From positions 1 to 64,000 of the forward strand of contig NGBS01000333.1 in NCBI GenBank assembly GCA_002245135.1: DNA of 64,000 nucleotides. The letters are read 5' to 3'. The DNA is from Proteromonas lacertae (Eukaryota; Sar; Bigyra; Opalinata; Proteromonadidae). The translations under genes were made by a program, and so were the position numbers. Below are positions 48,356 to 60,500 of this stretch, piece by piece. A model generated the notes under the pieces. That model ran no database searches and had not been told where the DNA came from. It worked only from the letters and a program-made list of their open reading frames with translations. How positions within the stretch are numbered: the first letter of the stretch is position 1; each line of letters opens with the position of its first letter.

Positions 48356-51300
48356 ATGGGAAAGTATAGAACACATCATTTATATTCTAGGCAAAAGAAT
48401 AAAATTCTAGTGGAAGTAGAAAAATATAATTTTTATGTAAATGGTAAAGCATATCAATTTGCTGAGAATTCTTTATTCTTGTTTTCTGAAGACAATCCGC
48501 TGAGAAAACTTGTAGTGAGGATAGTTACACACAAATTTTTTGATATATTTATTTTACTACTTATTATATTTAATTCAATTTTGCTTGGCTGTATAGAATA
48601 CAGTTGTATAGATAGAAAAACACATGTATATGCATTTAAAATATAGTAAATAGATACCTTCATTCCATGGAATGGACCCTATGACAAGATTAGACTGTAA
48701 ATCTGATGTTAATCACGTTTTCGAAATTACAGAATTACCTCTTACGATACTTTTCACATTAGAGTTTGTATTAAAAGTAATAGCAATGGGATTTTTTATT
48801 GGGCCAGGAGCTTATTTACATAATGGTTGGAATTGGATAGATTTTATCGTTGTGGTTACTAGTTTGTTACAAAGTCTTCCAGGAATGCCAAATGTATCAT
48901 TTCTAAGGACATTTCGTGTGTTAAGACCACTTAGAACATTAAACAGAAGTATAAATTCTTAAATTAATCGTGTTTTATTATTTTCATAGTGCCAAGGATG
49001 AAGATCTTAGTATCTGCATTGTTGAGTTCAATTCCTGATCTAGTAAATGTAATGATTCTATTATTATTTATATTCGCAATTTTTGGTATTTTAGCACTTC
49101 AGTTTTTGAAGGGTTTTATTCATTTAAGATGCAGATTGACTCCCTATCCAATAGCAGTTAATTCTTCAATCTATGATCAATATACTGATTTAGAATCAAG
49201 GTGGTTTCTAGATGGTAAACCAGAGAATAGTGTGGTGTATGATATAGTGTATAATCGAGAGAAATTTCCATACTGTCATTTTGATGGAAATGTTTCAGAT
49301 GTTATTCCACTGGAGAATGTTCATTGGAATCAGAAAACCTCACCTTGGTCAACACGTATATATAATTATTTTTATTTATTTTAATTATATATAGCAAGAA
49401 TGTGTGTTTGGCCAACTGATCAAGATGTAATTCGACTATGCGGTGGTGCTTATAAATGTCATAATAACTATACATGTGGTAGTAACTGGGATAAACAAGG
49501 AAATGCACGGTTTCCTGATAATGATAGGAATTATCTATATGAAGCTGAGTTTTATGAAGAATTTGGTTATGGTTATCCAAAATTCGATAATATAGTTGAT
49601 ATAGTGATTGTTATACTTCAAACACTGACTTTAGAAGGTTGGAGTGATATTATGTATACGTTTATGGATAGTTATAATTACTGGATGCCTCCTATTTGGT
49701 TTACTTGTTTGGTATTATTTGGCAATTATTTCTTATTGAACTTAATGTTGGCTGTTATTTTTACAAAGTTTAACGAATCACAAGAAGAAGTGAGAGTACA
49801 GCAAGCATTACAAAGATCTATTAAGAAACAAAATAGTAAATATGTCTCAATGACAAAAAGTTTAAAAATAAAGAAATCATTAGATGATGCTGGAGTAATA
49901 AGAAGATTTTGTTATAATTTAGTTACTCATCCATGTTTCGAACTATTTATTGTTATTTGTATTATAATGAATACAATCGTTTTAGCATTAGATATGTATC
50001 CATTACAACCAACAATCACTAGTAATTGTGAATACATCAATTTTGTACTTACATTGATATTTATTGTGGAAATGGTGTTGAAAATGATCGCTTATAAGTT
50101 TATCTATTATTTTTTTGATAAGTTCAATATATTTGATATGATTGTGGTAATAATTAGTATTTTTGAGTTTATATTTGCACCACCGTCTTTCCTTGCAGCA
50201 GAAGCTGTTAGTCATACTTCAGGTGTATCTGCATTAAGATCCTTCCGATTATTTAGATTGTTTAAATTAGCAAGATCATGGACGTCTTTACAGGAATTAT
50301 TTGTTACATTATCTCGTTCATTTGAAGATATTTTAAACTTTGCTGTATTGTTGTTATTATATTTATATATTGAAACATTAATGGGAATGCAATTCTTTGC
50401 AAATGAATTTCACTTTGATCCAATTACACAATATCAAATACAAATTGATGAACCTGGTTATATGGAAGCTGATATTCCTAGGTGTAGATATGATGATTTC
50501 TATTATTCATTATTAACAGTATTTCAACATTTAGCTATTGATAATTTCAATATGGTAATGTATGATCAAAGAAGAGCAACAACTGCTTATAGTGAAGTAT
50601 ATACAGTCAATTTAATAGTAATTGGAAATTGGGTAGTTTTAAACTTATTCTTAGCTATTTTGTTAGGTAATTTTGATTCAAAAGAAGAAGAAGAATTGAA
50701 TAAAAAGACAAGTTCAGTAGTTTTAATGATGAAATCATTAATAAGAATAGTAAAATGTTGTTTTTGTATAAGGAAAATTGCACCTGAGAACTCTATTACA
50801 GTTACTGAAAGTTCAGTCAGAGCAAGTCAAATAAGTCAAAACCATTCAAAGAGATTTTCAACATTGAATAAACCAGGAATGATGAAACAGCATAAATCAG
50901 GAAAAGAGTTTACTAATCTGATAGGAGAAACATCAGTTCAAGCTGCACCAATAACACCATTTAATTTCAATAATACATCAGTTCAAGAAGATAATAAAAT
51001 TACACTAACTTCACCTCAACATGGAATAATCAAAAGTGCAATGAAATCAACTGGAAATGTTTGGAATAGTAAGCATGTTCCAAATGCACCAACACCAGCA
51101 AGATCTATGGTTAGAACGGATATAAGATCTCGTAGACCATCTGCAGCTATTACACCTTCTAGAAGACCATCTACTGCAAAGATGTTAGAAGGATCTGATT
51201 CTACAGATGAAAGATTGTTATTGAAAGCATCTCAAGCATTGAATGGAGCAAATAACGAGAAGAAAGAATTGAAACAAATCACTGCAGCTGCTTTTTTGAA

Positions 51301-54300
51301 GAGAAAGAAGTTAGAAAGTCAAAAGAATTCTACTTATAACCTAGTCAATACCACTAACAATAATACATCAATGGCTAATGATAAAAAGAAATTGTATATG
51401 TCAAATAGAAGTTCCAGAAGATCTTCAAGATCCAGTAGAACCTCATTTAGTACAGATGGTGATGATGATTTGGATTATTTCATTGCGACAGTATCAATAA
51501 CTGAAGAAAAGGATATTGCTATTGAAGGTAGATCACTATGGTTATTTTCACCAGAAAATTGGCTGAGAGATAGATGTGCTAGAATTGTACAAAATAAATA
51601 TTTTGAGAATTTCATTTTGGTATTAATTCTAATAAGTTCAATTACATTAGCTATTGAAAATCCATTAGATAATCCAAACAGTGTATTTAAGAAGATATTA
51701 GAAGTGATTGATTATATATTAACAGCATTATTTGCAATAGAAATGATATTAAAAATTATCACATTTGGTTTACTTATTGGTAAACATGCTTACTTAAGAT
51801 CACCTTGGAATGTATTAGATTGTTTTGTTGTTATTATATCAATATTAGCTGCATTGCCAATGGTGAATGTTAGTTCAAATTTAACTGCATTAAGAGCCCT
51901 TAGAGCATTTAGAGCTTTAAGGCCATTAAGAGTTGTAAGTAGAAATCCTGGTTTGAAATTAGTAGCAAATGCATTGTTATCTTCTGTACCAGGTATTGGT
52001 AATATTTGTTTGATTGCTGTTATGTTCTTTTTAATATTCTCTATCATTGGAACTAACTATTTTAAAGGTTTAAACTATGGATGTAAAGGCGATAAATTTG
52101 ATAATTTATCTGAAGATCAACAAGAACTAATAGTTCATCCAAGATATTACAATAATCTAACAACAATAGAAAAGAGTTGGTTTCCAGGTAATTATACAGA
52201 TAAAACATCCAAACAAGTATGTTTATGGATGGGATGTGAATGGGTAAATAAATATCATTGTCCACAAAACTTTGATAATATCATCCAATCATTCTCCTCC
52301 TTTTATCAAATGACAACTACAGAAGGTTGGCAAGATATAATGTATATAGGTACAGATGGTACAGGTATTGATATGCAGCCAATTCCTGATAATCAAAAGG
52401 CTTGGTCATTCTTCTTTATGGCATTTATTGTTGTAGGTGCATTTTTCATTTTGAACTTATTTGTTGGTGTGGTTATTGAGAATTTTAATAATATGAAAAG
52501 AAAGTTAGGTAAAGATCATTTATTCTTAACTGAAGAACAAAGACAATGGGTTGATATGCAAGAAGCATTGTTGGCAATGAAAGTACAAAAACCATTGAAA
52601 AGACCAAGAAATAAGTTTAGATTAAGATGTTTTAACTTGGTACATACTCAAGCTTTTGATTGGTTTATTATGATTTCTATTTGTATTAATACAGTATTTA
52701 TGGCATGTACTTATTATGGTGAACCTTTTTTATTAACACAAGTTTTAGAAATATTGAACTATTTGTTTGCTTTTATATTTACTGTTGAAGCTGTATTGAA
52801 AATACTGTCATATGGAATAAAACAGTATTTTACTGATGGTTGGAATATATTTGATTTCTTCGTTACTATTGGTTCTGATATTGGTGTTGTATTGAAGTTG
52901 ATGTTAGGTGATTCAAGTGTATCTGCTTTATTAGTAGTTAGAATGTTTAGAATTGGCAGAATATTTAGACTTATACAAAATGCAAAGTCATTAAGAACAC
53001 TTTTTAACACATTATTATTGACTTTACCTTCATTAGCTAATGTTGGTGGTATTTTAGCGTTGATGTTGTTTATTTATACAGTTTTAGGTGTTCAGTTATT
53101 TGCTAAAGTAAAAGATGGAGAATTATTAGATGATAGAATTAATTTTAGGAATTTTGGTACTGCTTTAGTTACTTTAATAAGAAGTGCAACTGGTGAAATA
53201 TGGAATATTCTGATGTATGATTGTGTAAATACTGAAGATTGTGAAACTGATCCGCCATATAATCCAAACTATTGTTTACATAGTGGAGATGTAATTTGTG
53301 TTCCATTGACAGGATGTGGAAATTGGATGGCTTATATGTATAATATATTATTATTGTTATTATTATTATTTTATAATAGATTCTTTTTTTCCTTCATTTT
53401 GATTATCAGTTCAATTTTAGTTCAATTATTTATTGGTGTAATTTTGGATGGTTTTGGTGATGTTTCTCATTCAGAGAATTCAATGTTAACTCCTGAACAA
53501 TTTGAACAATTCGTTAGAGCTTGGAATGAGTTTGATGTTGATGCAAAATGTTCAATTCCATTGTCACAATTAGATGATTTATTCAGTCGAATACCACCTC
53601 CAATGGGATTTCCTGAAGATTTAATAGGCGAAGATAGAAGAAGAAGAATAGCCAAAATGAAGATTCCTATGTATAAAAGAGATAATGGTGAACCAAGAGT
53701 GTATTTCAGTGATGTTGTATTAGCATGTGCTAAGAGAATAGTGGAAGATGATTTAAGAGAGAAAGGAAACGATAATTTCAATATTGAATTACCTGCTGAT
53801 CATAGAGCTGTAAAAGCATGGAATAGAAAGTATAGAAAGATGAAGCATATTACAAATCGTGATATTGAATATAATATTAGACATTACTACTCAGTTTTAC
53901 AATTAATTACTGCATATCAATTGTATAAATTCAGAACTAATATGAAGCGTAATATTATATTACAATCACCAAATAGCAGAGCTGTTTCACCTAAAAGTAA
54001 TGATAGTTATGAGAATAACAATAATAATAATGAATATATCATCAATAAAGAGAAAATAAAAATGTCTTCTCCATTACCATTAAAACCAATAAAGTTAAAT
54101 GTGAATATTAACTTAGATGATAGTCCTTATTCTAAATCAAATAACACTAATAATCACAGTAATGATCCAGATCCAAATAGTCCATATAAAGAAGATGATG
54201 AAGAAGAAGTAGAAGGACAGACTTTTACACCAATTACCTTTGAATTACCACCACTTCATGATGATAATGTAATAATACATTCATCACCAAAGATATTTAA

Positions 54301-54448
54301 TCATCCTTCAATTAGTCCACAGAATCATTCTTTACCAAATTGTAGTTCTCCCATTAGTAAAATTGTACATAGTAGTATTACTGATGCAAATTCATCACCT
54401 GTTGCTAAAGATGAAATTACTAATAATGAGAATTCAGTACCTGTTTAG
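48356..54448 (+). CDS. Four-domain voltage-gated cation channel alpha subunit (Cav-like)
   Basis: An ATG at 48,356 opens about 1,960 residues with four repeats of six membrane segments. S4 segments carry spaced Arg: FLRTFRVLRPLRTLNR (I), ALRSFRLFRLFKLARS (II), ALRALRAFRALRPLRVVSR (III) and RMFRIGRIFRLIQNAK (IV). Pore loops are TLEGWSDIMY, HLAIDNFNMVMY, TTEGWQDIMY and SATGEIWNIL, giving E-D-E-E at the filter. That is close to the EEEE of calcium channels and unlike the DEKA of vertebrate sodium channels. After IVS6, FEQFVRAWNEFDVDAKCSI matches the EF-hand-like/GPHH segment of Cav channels. Introns lie near 48,630, 48,951, 49,357 and 53,338-53,383. Cytoplasmic linkers and tail are Ser/Asn-rich. 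It probably gates calcium entry, for example for flagellar or secretory responses. Confidence 0.9.
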
Positions 54449-54508
54449 ATAGTATAAACTTTAATTATTTTATTTTTTATTTTCTTTCTTTTATTGCTTA
54501 TAATATCC

Positions 54509-54597
54509 TTAAATGTATGGATTATTCACAATCAAGTCAAGTGGTTGATATGAATGATTCTTCTGTAAGTTATGCTGGTTCAATATTTACTGTTTAA
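54509..54597 (+). pseudogene. Orphan MEMO1 3' end
   Basis: Reads KCMDYSQSSQVVDM and ends GSIFTV-stop, the last ~27 codons of the MEMO1 gene at 55,452-56,357, in opposite orientation. One synonymous difference (CAA versus CAG) separates the two. The fragment begins 61 bp after the channel stop codon and has no start of its own beyond a chance ATG. Confidence 0.9.
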
Positions 54598-54730
54598 ATT
54601 AATGACTATTTTGTATTTTATATTTTTACTTTTTTTTTATAAATGAATAATAAAACGAAAATAAAATATGTAATATTAATGAAATTAGTTAATAAAGGAT
54701 AATGTAGTAATAAAAATAAAAATGAAAAAA

Positions 54731-54802
54731 GGGCTCAGCCGGGAATCGAACCCGGGACCTCTCGCACCCAAAGCGAGAATCATACCACTAGACCACTAAG
54801 CC
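54731..54802 (-). tRNA. tRNA-Pro (anticodon UGG), left copy
   Basis: The 72-nt cloverleaf is identical to the copy at 55,247-55,318. Acceptor stem GGCTTAG pairs with CTGAGCC (one G-T pair), anticodon stem CTCGC/GCGAG has loop TTTGGGT, and the T arm is CCGGGTTCGATTCCCGG. B-box GGTTCGATTCC is intact and there is no intron. A T-run follows the 3' end (A-run at 54,725-54,730 on the plus strand), as expected for RNA polymerase III. Confidence 0.97.
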
Positions 54803-55246
54803 TACATCAAATTTATTGACAAACTCTGCATATAAATATCTAATAATACTTATTCAATTTTAATTTTTAGTTATGTAATACATAATATTTTGTCTATAAT
54901 TCGTGAAATAAAGGAAATGAAAATACTATTATTTTATACTAGATGATAATAAAGATAATAAGTATTTTATAATGGATTTCTATATATAGACAAAAAATCA
55001 TTTACAAAAGGTAAAAAATGAAGATTATGTTATATTATAAATAATAGATAAAGATGATAAAAATTTAAAATTAATATTCTGAAAGACATTGTGTAAATAT
55101 TATCATCTAGTATAAAATAATAGCATTTTCATTTCCTTTATTTCACGAATTATAAACAAAATATTATGTATTACATAACTAAAAATTAAAATTGAATAAG
55201 TATTATTAGATATTTATATGCAGAGTTTGTCAATAAATTTGATGTA

Positions 55247-55318
55247 GGCTTAGTGGTCTAGTGGTATGATTCTCGCTTTGGGTGCGAGAGGTCCCGGGTT
55301 CGATTCCCGGCTGAGCCC
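55247..55318 (+). tRNA. tRNA-Pro (anticodon UGG), right copy
   Basis: Same sequence as the left copy, on the opposite strand, so the two are transcribed away from each other from a shared ~440-bp upstream region. Anticodon TGG sits at loop positions 3-5. It is followed by TTTTTT after the discriminator base. Confidence 0.97.
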
Positions 55319-55451
55319 TTTTTTCATTTTTATTTTTATTACTACATTATCCTTTATTAACTAATTTCATTAATATTACATATTTTATTTTCGTTTTATT
55401 ATTCATTTATAAAAAAAAAGTAAAAATATAAAATACAAAATAGTCATTAAT

Positions 55452-56357
55452 TTAAACAGTAAATATTGAACCAGCATAACTTACAGAAGAATCATTCATA
55501 TCAACCACTTGACTTGACTGTGAATAATCCATACATTTAAAATTTACACTGCCCTTTAAATCAGAATTTTCAATACAATGAAGTAATAAAGTAATAGGAT
55601 TTCTACCGCATATAGTATTCTGTGTTTCGTCTTCATAATCACGATAGACTTTTGGATTTAATGTAGATATGGCCTTTAATCCTTCATGATCTAATTTATC
55701 AATAGATTGCCATATTTCACCATCCTCTTTATTGTAATGAGTATATCTAAATCTTTTACCCCAATGACAGAAATCTGAACTAATGGCAAACAAGACATTT
55801 TCTTTTTCAAAGTAAGGTTTTAATACTTTTGAAACATTTATCATTTCATCCCATGATAAATCACCTACAAGAAAAGGAACCAATTGAAATTCATGATCTC
55901 CCATAACAGATTTGATAAATGGGCAATGCATTTCTAAACTATGCTCTTCTTCATCATCATCACGATCTAAATATTTAAATAGAGATGTAGTAATCAGTTT
56001 ATCAACAATATCATTGTTAACCTTTATATCACCCAATGGAGTTTGAAAGGCTTCAGCTCTACTAAGCATACAATGTTTAATATATTTATAGTGACTAGGA
56101 CCCATTAAAAAAATTGTATCAATCTTCTCAGGGTTGATTTGAGAATACGCTGCTGCAAGTGTTTTTCCACAGTATCTATAGCCAGCATGTGGTCCAATTA
56201 CAGCCTTTACATTAGATTTATTACCATTTTCCCACTGCTTCACAAGATCTAGAAATGAATTTCAAATTTAATACCTTTGATAAATGGTCCTAACCTATTA
56301 GGATTACCTTCATACCATGAACCTGCGTGAGTAGCTACACGTGTAAAAGGTTTCATT
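55452..56357 (-). CDS. MEMO1: MEMO1-family protein
   Basis: MEMO proteins have a fold like class III extradiol dioxygenases and bind metal; in animals MEMO1 affects cell motility and metal or redox balance. The ATG at 56,357 gives MKPFTRVATHAGSWYEGNPN. A 27-nt intron (GTATTAAATTTG...TTCTAG) leads to DLVKQWENGNKS. The family motifs are present: VIGPHAGYRYCGKTLA, FLMGPSHYKYI, EEHSLEMHCPFIK, LFAISSDFCHWG and the C-terminal CMDYSQSSQV with the conserved Cys. Length of about 290 residues is normal. The final 27 codons are inside the right arm of the tRNA palindrome. The ATG is only 28 bp from the edge of the long inverted repeat. Confidence 0.95.
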
Positions 56358-56384
56358 TCAGATGAAAAAAAACTCAAAATTCTT

Positions 56385-57422
56385 TTCAATTCTAACCAAT
56401 CAAATTAAAGTATTCTATTTCAAAAATATTTTCAAACCCCATAAAACAATTTTAATATAGTATGAGAATATAATTCAGAATATTGAAAGATAAAAGTTAA
56501 ATGTTCAATAAATGAACAAATAACTCGCAATTTGTAAACTTATGAAGCGAAGTTTACTATCGCACCCATAGTTGAAGCAGCTACAGAGTTCAATAAAATC
56601 AAGGCTGGTTGTTGAATACATACATCGATTGCCATTGAAATTGCAGAAGATATTATCCAACTGTTAGCTTGTTGAGATGCAAATTTTACTCCATATAATA
56701 AGTTGATATACACCATAAACACGATGTAAATGAATACTACACTGTTTACACAGATTGTTATCGTTGTTCTCATTCTTCTTTGTCTTAACCATTCAACATA
56801 TTCTTTCTTTCTTTGAATCTTATTCTTTGTTACTCGAATTCGGAATAAATTCAAGATTTTATTTCCAGCTTCTTTTATCTCAGCATTTTCAAAATCAGTA
56901 TTATCTTGATTATTTAATACTTTATTGAAATTGAAACAAATGTAAGACATTTCTAAAGACATCTTTTCTAATAAACATAATATTCCGACAATAAAATAGA
57001 TTATCCAAATGTAATTATATTTCTTAAATGCATCAGATAATTTTGAAGAACAACTTATTGGATCAATTCCTACAGCTAAATAATCATTATCAAAACAATT
57101 TCGAACATTATAATCATCTACACTTTTATAACCACAACATTCGAGATTATCTTCGATATAAATTATTAATTCTTTTGTTCCTACTGATTTCGTCAAAGAT
57201 TTCCATAAAGAATGAATACTTCCATTATTATCAAATGTTACTAATATACTGTAAATAAAACATACCAGACATAATACAAATAGTATTAAGTCACAAACAA
57301 ATAAGTAAATAAATGGAGTTTTCTTGAAAGAATTTACACTGATAAAAGTAAAGATTGATTCGATTATTAATAAAATCAATACAACAGTAAATATCAAGGA
57401 TGGAGGTCCAAATGGCATTATA
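56385..57422 (-). repeat. Long inverted repeat, left arm
   Basis: Reverse complement of 62,962 to the window end, with one single-base indel seen near 56,520. It carries the last ~294 codons and the 3' flank of the polycystin-like gene on the minus strand. The match is lost exactly after 57,422. The outer limit is not known, because the right arm leaves the window at 64,000. Confidence 0.95.
56540..57422 (-). pseudogene. Inverted 3' fragment of the polycystin-like gene
   Basis: Encodes the C-terminal membrane part (MPFGPPSLIFTVVLILLIIE to VAASTMGAIVNFAS) with no stop or frameshift. The frame can start at an ATG (57,415) or slightly upstream through chance sequence, so a six-segment membrane protein could in principle be made. 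No promoter is recognisable. It is transcribed away from the full-length gene and toward MEMO1's promoter. Confidence 0.75.
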
Positions 57423-57514
57423 AATATATATATGAAAGAAATACATATCAATATTTTCAATCAATAATGCAAATAAATATAAAAAACGATAATTCATTTT
57501 TAGAAAATTCTAGA

Positions 57515-60500
57515 ATGAAATCTATCTTATTCATTACTTGTTTTCTGCTCTTACTCTTGTCAAACGCAGGAGCTGCTTCTCTTGATGGTCTTACTGACTC
57601 AGTTGAAGTGAAAGATGGAATTGCTAGGCTTTTAAAACCTATCCAGATTGAGATGACTAATCCGAATCAGTTTGCACTTGATGGAATAACTGGTATTATT
57701 GGTAATGGTACTAATACTTTGATTACACTTAAATACACTGTTGATGATACTATAATTCAATCATACTCTTTGGGTTTACGACTATTTAATGGAGGTATTG
57801 TTGAAGGATTTAAGTTATACAATGTTGCTTTTCGCATAGAAGTAGATGATCATCTTTTAACAAACCCTGAAGATATTATCTTTACACAATGTGGTATTAT
57901 TGATCCAGGTGTTAAAGTTGATTTTGTAGATGTGACAGTACAAATTGCTTCAAGCATAAAACTAGCTTGTAATAACAATAATAATGTTGGTATATTAACA
58001 AATGAAGTAGCTGCTGGTAGTAAATTACGTGGTGTTGGTGTTATATTAAAGGGTGAAAGTAGTCCTGTTACAGTAACTGTGTCTATGATTTCTGGGAAAT
58101 ATTTTGGATTTATAAGTGGATATTATCATTCTACCTATGATTTAGATCCTCAATCTAATAACAATATTGTATCTGTATCAGAGAATTTATTCGTTACAGG
58201 TGATAATGTAATAGTGGAAGATGGTACTTCTCAAAGTTATTTTGGTAATATATTTGGCTTACATGAAGGACAAACATACAACAATTATGTTGATTTGAAC
58301 AGTTTAATCATTAAGTCAAGTAATATTTATGTTGGTGGACTATATGGAAATGTAGATTCATTTGCACGAGGTTTAACTGAAAATAGCAATGCATATGGTT
58401 CTTCATTTACATCAATTGAGAATAATCTATTTAACATAAGAACTGAATTATCTATGATAAACAATATAAAATTTGGAGGTATTGTAGGATATATGCAAGC
58501 TCCAAGCATTTCCAGTTGTTTTGTACAAATGAAGATCAAAACTGCTTTTCCATCAGGAACTAATTTTGGTGGATTAACTGGTGCAAGTACTAGTAATTCA
58601 TTTAAATTAGATAAAAGTGGAGTGATTATACTAACAAGCGGTAATTTTGCTGTATCAAATCAAGGTAATTTTGGCTACTTTATGTATTCATCAGGTACTG
58701 GTTCAATTTATAATTCTTATGCATATGTTGATGGTGTTGAAAGTCAACAAATGAAAGCTGTTGGTGGTGGAGTAACAATGACTATGGGAAATGGTGTTGT
58801 TATATATGGTAATGGAATTTTTGAAACTAACAAAAATGCATATGTTAATAAAGCTGATGGTGATTATATTGAAAAAATAAACAATATATTAAAAGATAAT
58901 TTCTATTTATCATCTGAAATTGTTGGTAATGAAAGAATTCCAATATTTGTTCAACCAAATATGCCACTTATTACTAGTGATGGTTTATTAGCTAATAGTT
59001 CATTCAGTAAATACATAGAATTAGATGGAAGTAGTAAAATCCCAGAAATGAGAAGTGGAATGAATATCTCATTTGATATTGGTTCAATAGTTGATAATAC
59101 AGTAAATAGTGCTCAAGTTTATATAAGTTTAAATGTTACACCAAGTAAAGATGTAACAATAAATCCAGTCTTATCATCAAGAATTACAACAAGTGATATC
59201 AATTACAATAAAGTATTTAACCAATACAACATGAAACAAGATTATGCCATTACATTTGATAAAAGTGGAGATAGTATAAGTGAAGAATCCTTTTCATTGA
59301 GTATGAAAAGTGATGATTTATTTTATTCATCTGCACAAGTTCCAACATACAAATTCACAATCTATCCCAAAGAAGTAAATTGTAAAGTAGGTGAAGAATG
59401 TTTAATTCCAATAAGAGGAATATCTTATCCCTTAGTTCATTACAATGTGAGTGTTAATAATGAAATAATTAGTGAATTGAATTATGTATATACTGATAGA
59501 GGTGATTTCTTTGCGAAAGTAACAATTCCTAGTTCAATTCAAAGTGAAGAAATTTTAGTGAAGATAATAGTAGGTGTTAATCCATATTATGTTGATTATT
59601 ATAAGAAAGAATTTGAATATCAATTCCATCAAGAAGTATTTAATGATTTGTCAATAAAAACTGCAAGATTTGTATCTGCTTCTGCAATCGAAGTAGAATT
59701 TGAAGAAGAAATCAAATCAGGTATAACAACCAAAGAAGATGTATGTAGTTCAATATTAAAGAATACTAATTTAGGTTCAAATGCAAGATGTTTCTTAAGT
59801 GAAAATGATAGTAAGAAGATGATGATTACCTTATCTAATGATGCAACAATTTTGCCAAGTGAGTCATCTGAGTGTGTGGAAGGAGATGTATATGATAATA
59901 CCTTACAATTTATTGAAAGCTCATTACAAAGTGATAAAGAATCATGTGAAAGGTTGTATAAATGTAAAATATGGAGTAGTGATTGAAACAAGAGCAATAA
60001 TTGAAGGTGGAAATTCAATAGGCTGTTATGATAATATAATATTAGATGGAAGTAAATCAATAGGAGATGGTAAAAGAGACTTAAAATATGAATGGTCTTG
60101 TTCTGATGATAAACAAACTCCAACATTAATTGAAGCAATAACAAATGCCAATATAAAGAATGATAAAAAGATTGAATTAACTCCAGGAATGTTTTCTTCA
60201 AGTGGTGATTATGAATTTAAGTTGAAAGTAAAATCTCCATTAAATAAAGATTATAGTGAAGAAGTCTCTCATACTGTTCATTCTGAAGATTGTGATGTTC
60301 CATTTAAGGGTTATATTGAATTTGTTAATCCTACTACTAATCCAGTTGATTTTGGTACTTCTGTAACTATTAAAACCGCTGGATGGAAACAAAAGACTTC
60401 ATCAAAATCATCTGAAGAAATAGAATATGAATTTATGGCAACAGTTGATGGTAATAATTATTATTTACAAGATGGTTTTAAAAGTGAAGCTAATTACACA

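Larger units (their letters stand above)
54509..55540. repeat. Near-perfect palindrome, 442-bp arms, 148-bp spacer
   Basis: Arms 54,509-54,950 and 55,099-55,540 are reverse complements with three mismatches seen (54,531, 54,894, 54,925). Each holds a MEMO1 3' end and one tRNA-Pro gene. The centre 54,951-55,098 is not repeated. Outside the arms the match stops at once, at c54,508 and a55,541. Confidence 0.95.

Noticed and set aside
54509-55540. Palindrome as a mobile-element terminal repeat
   Set aside because: The arms contain a tRNA gene and a host gene tail, and there is no transposase or target duplication at the outer ends.
59629-60201. 190-codon antisense frame within the polycystin-like gene
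   Set aside because: Leu/His/Tyr-rich shadow of the coding strand with no motif.
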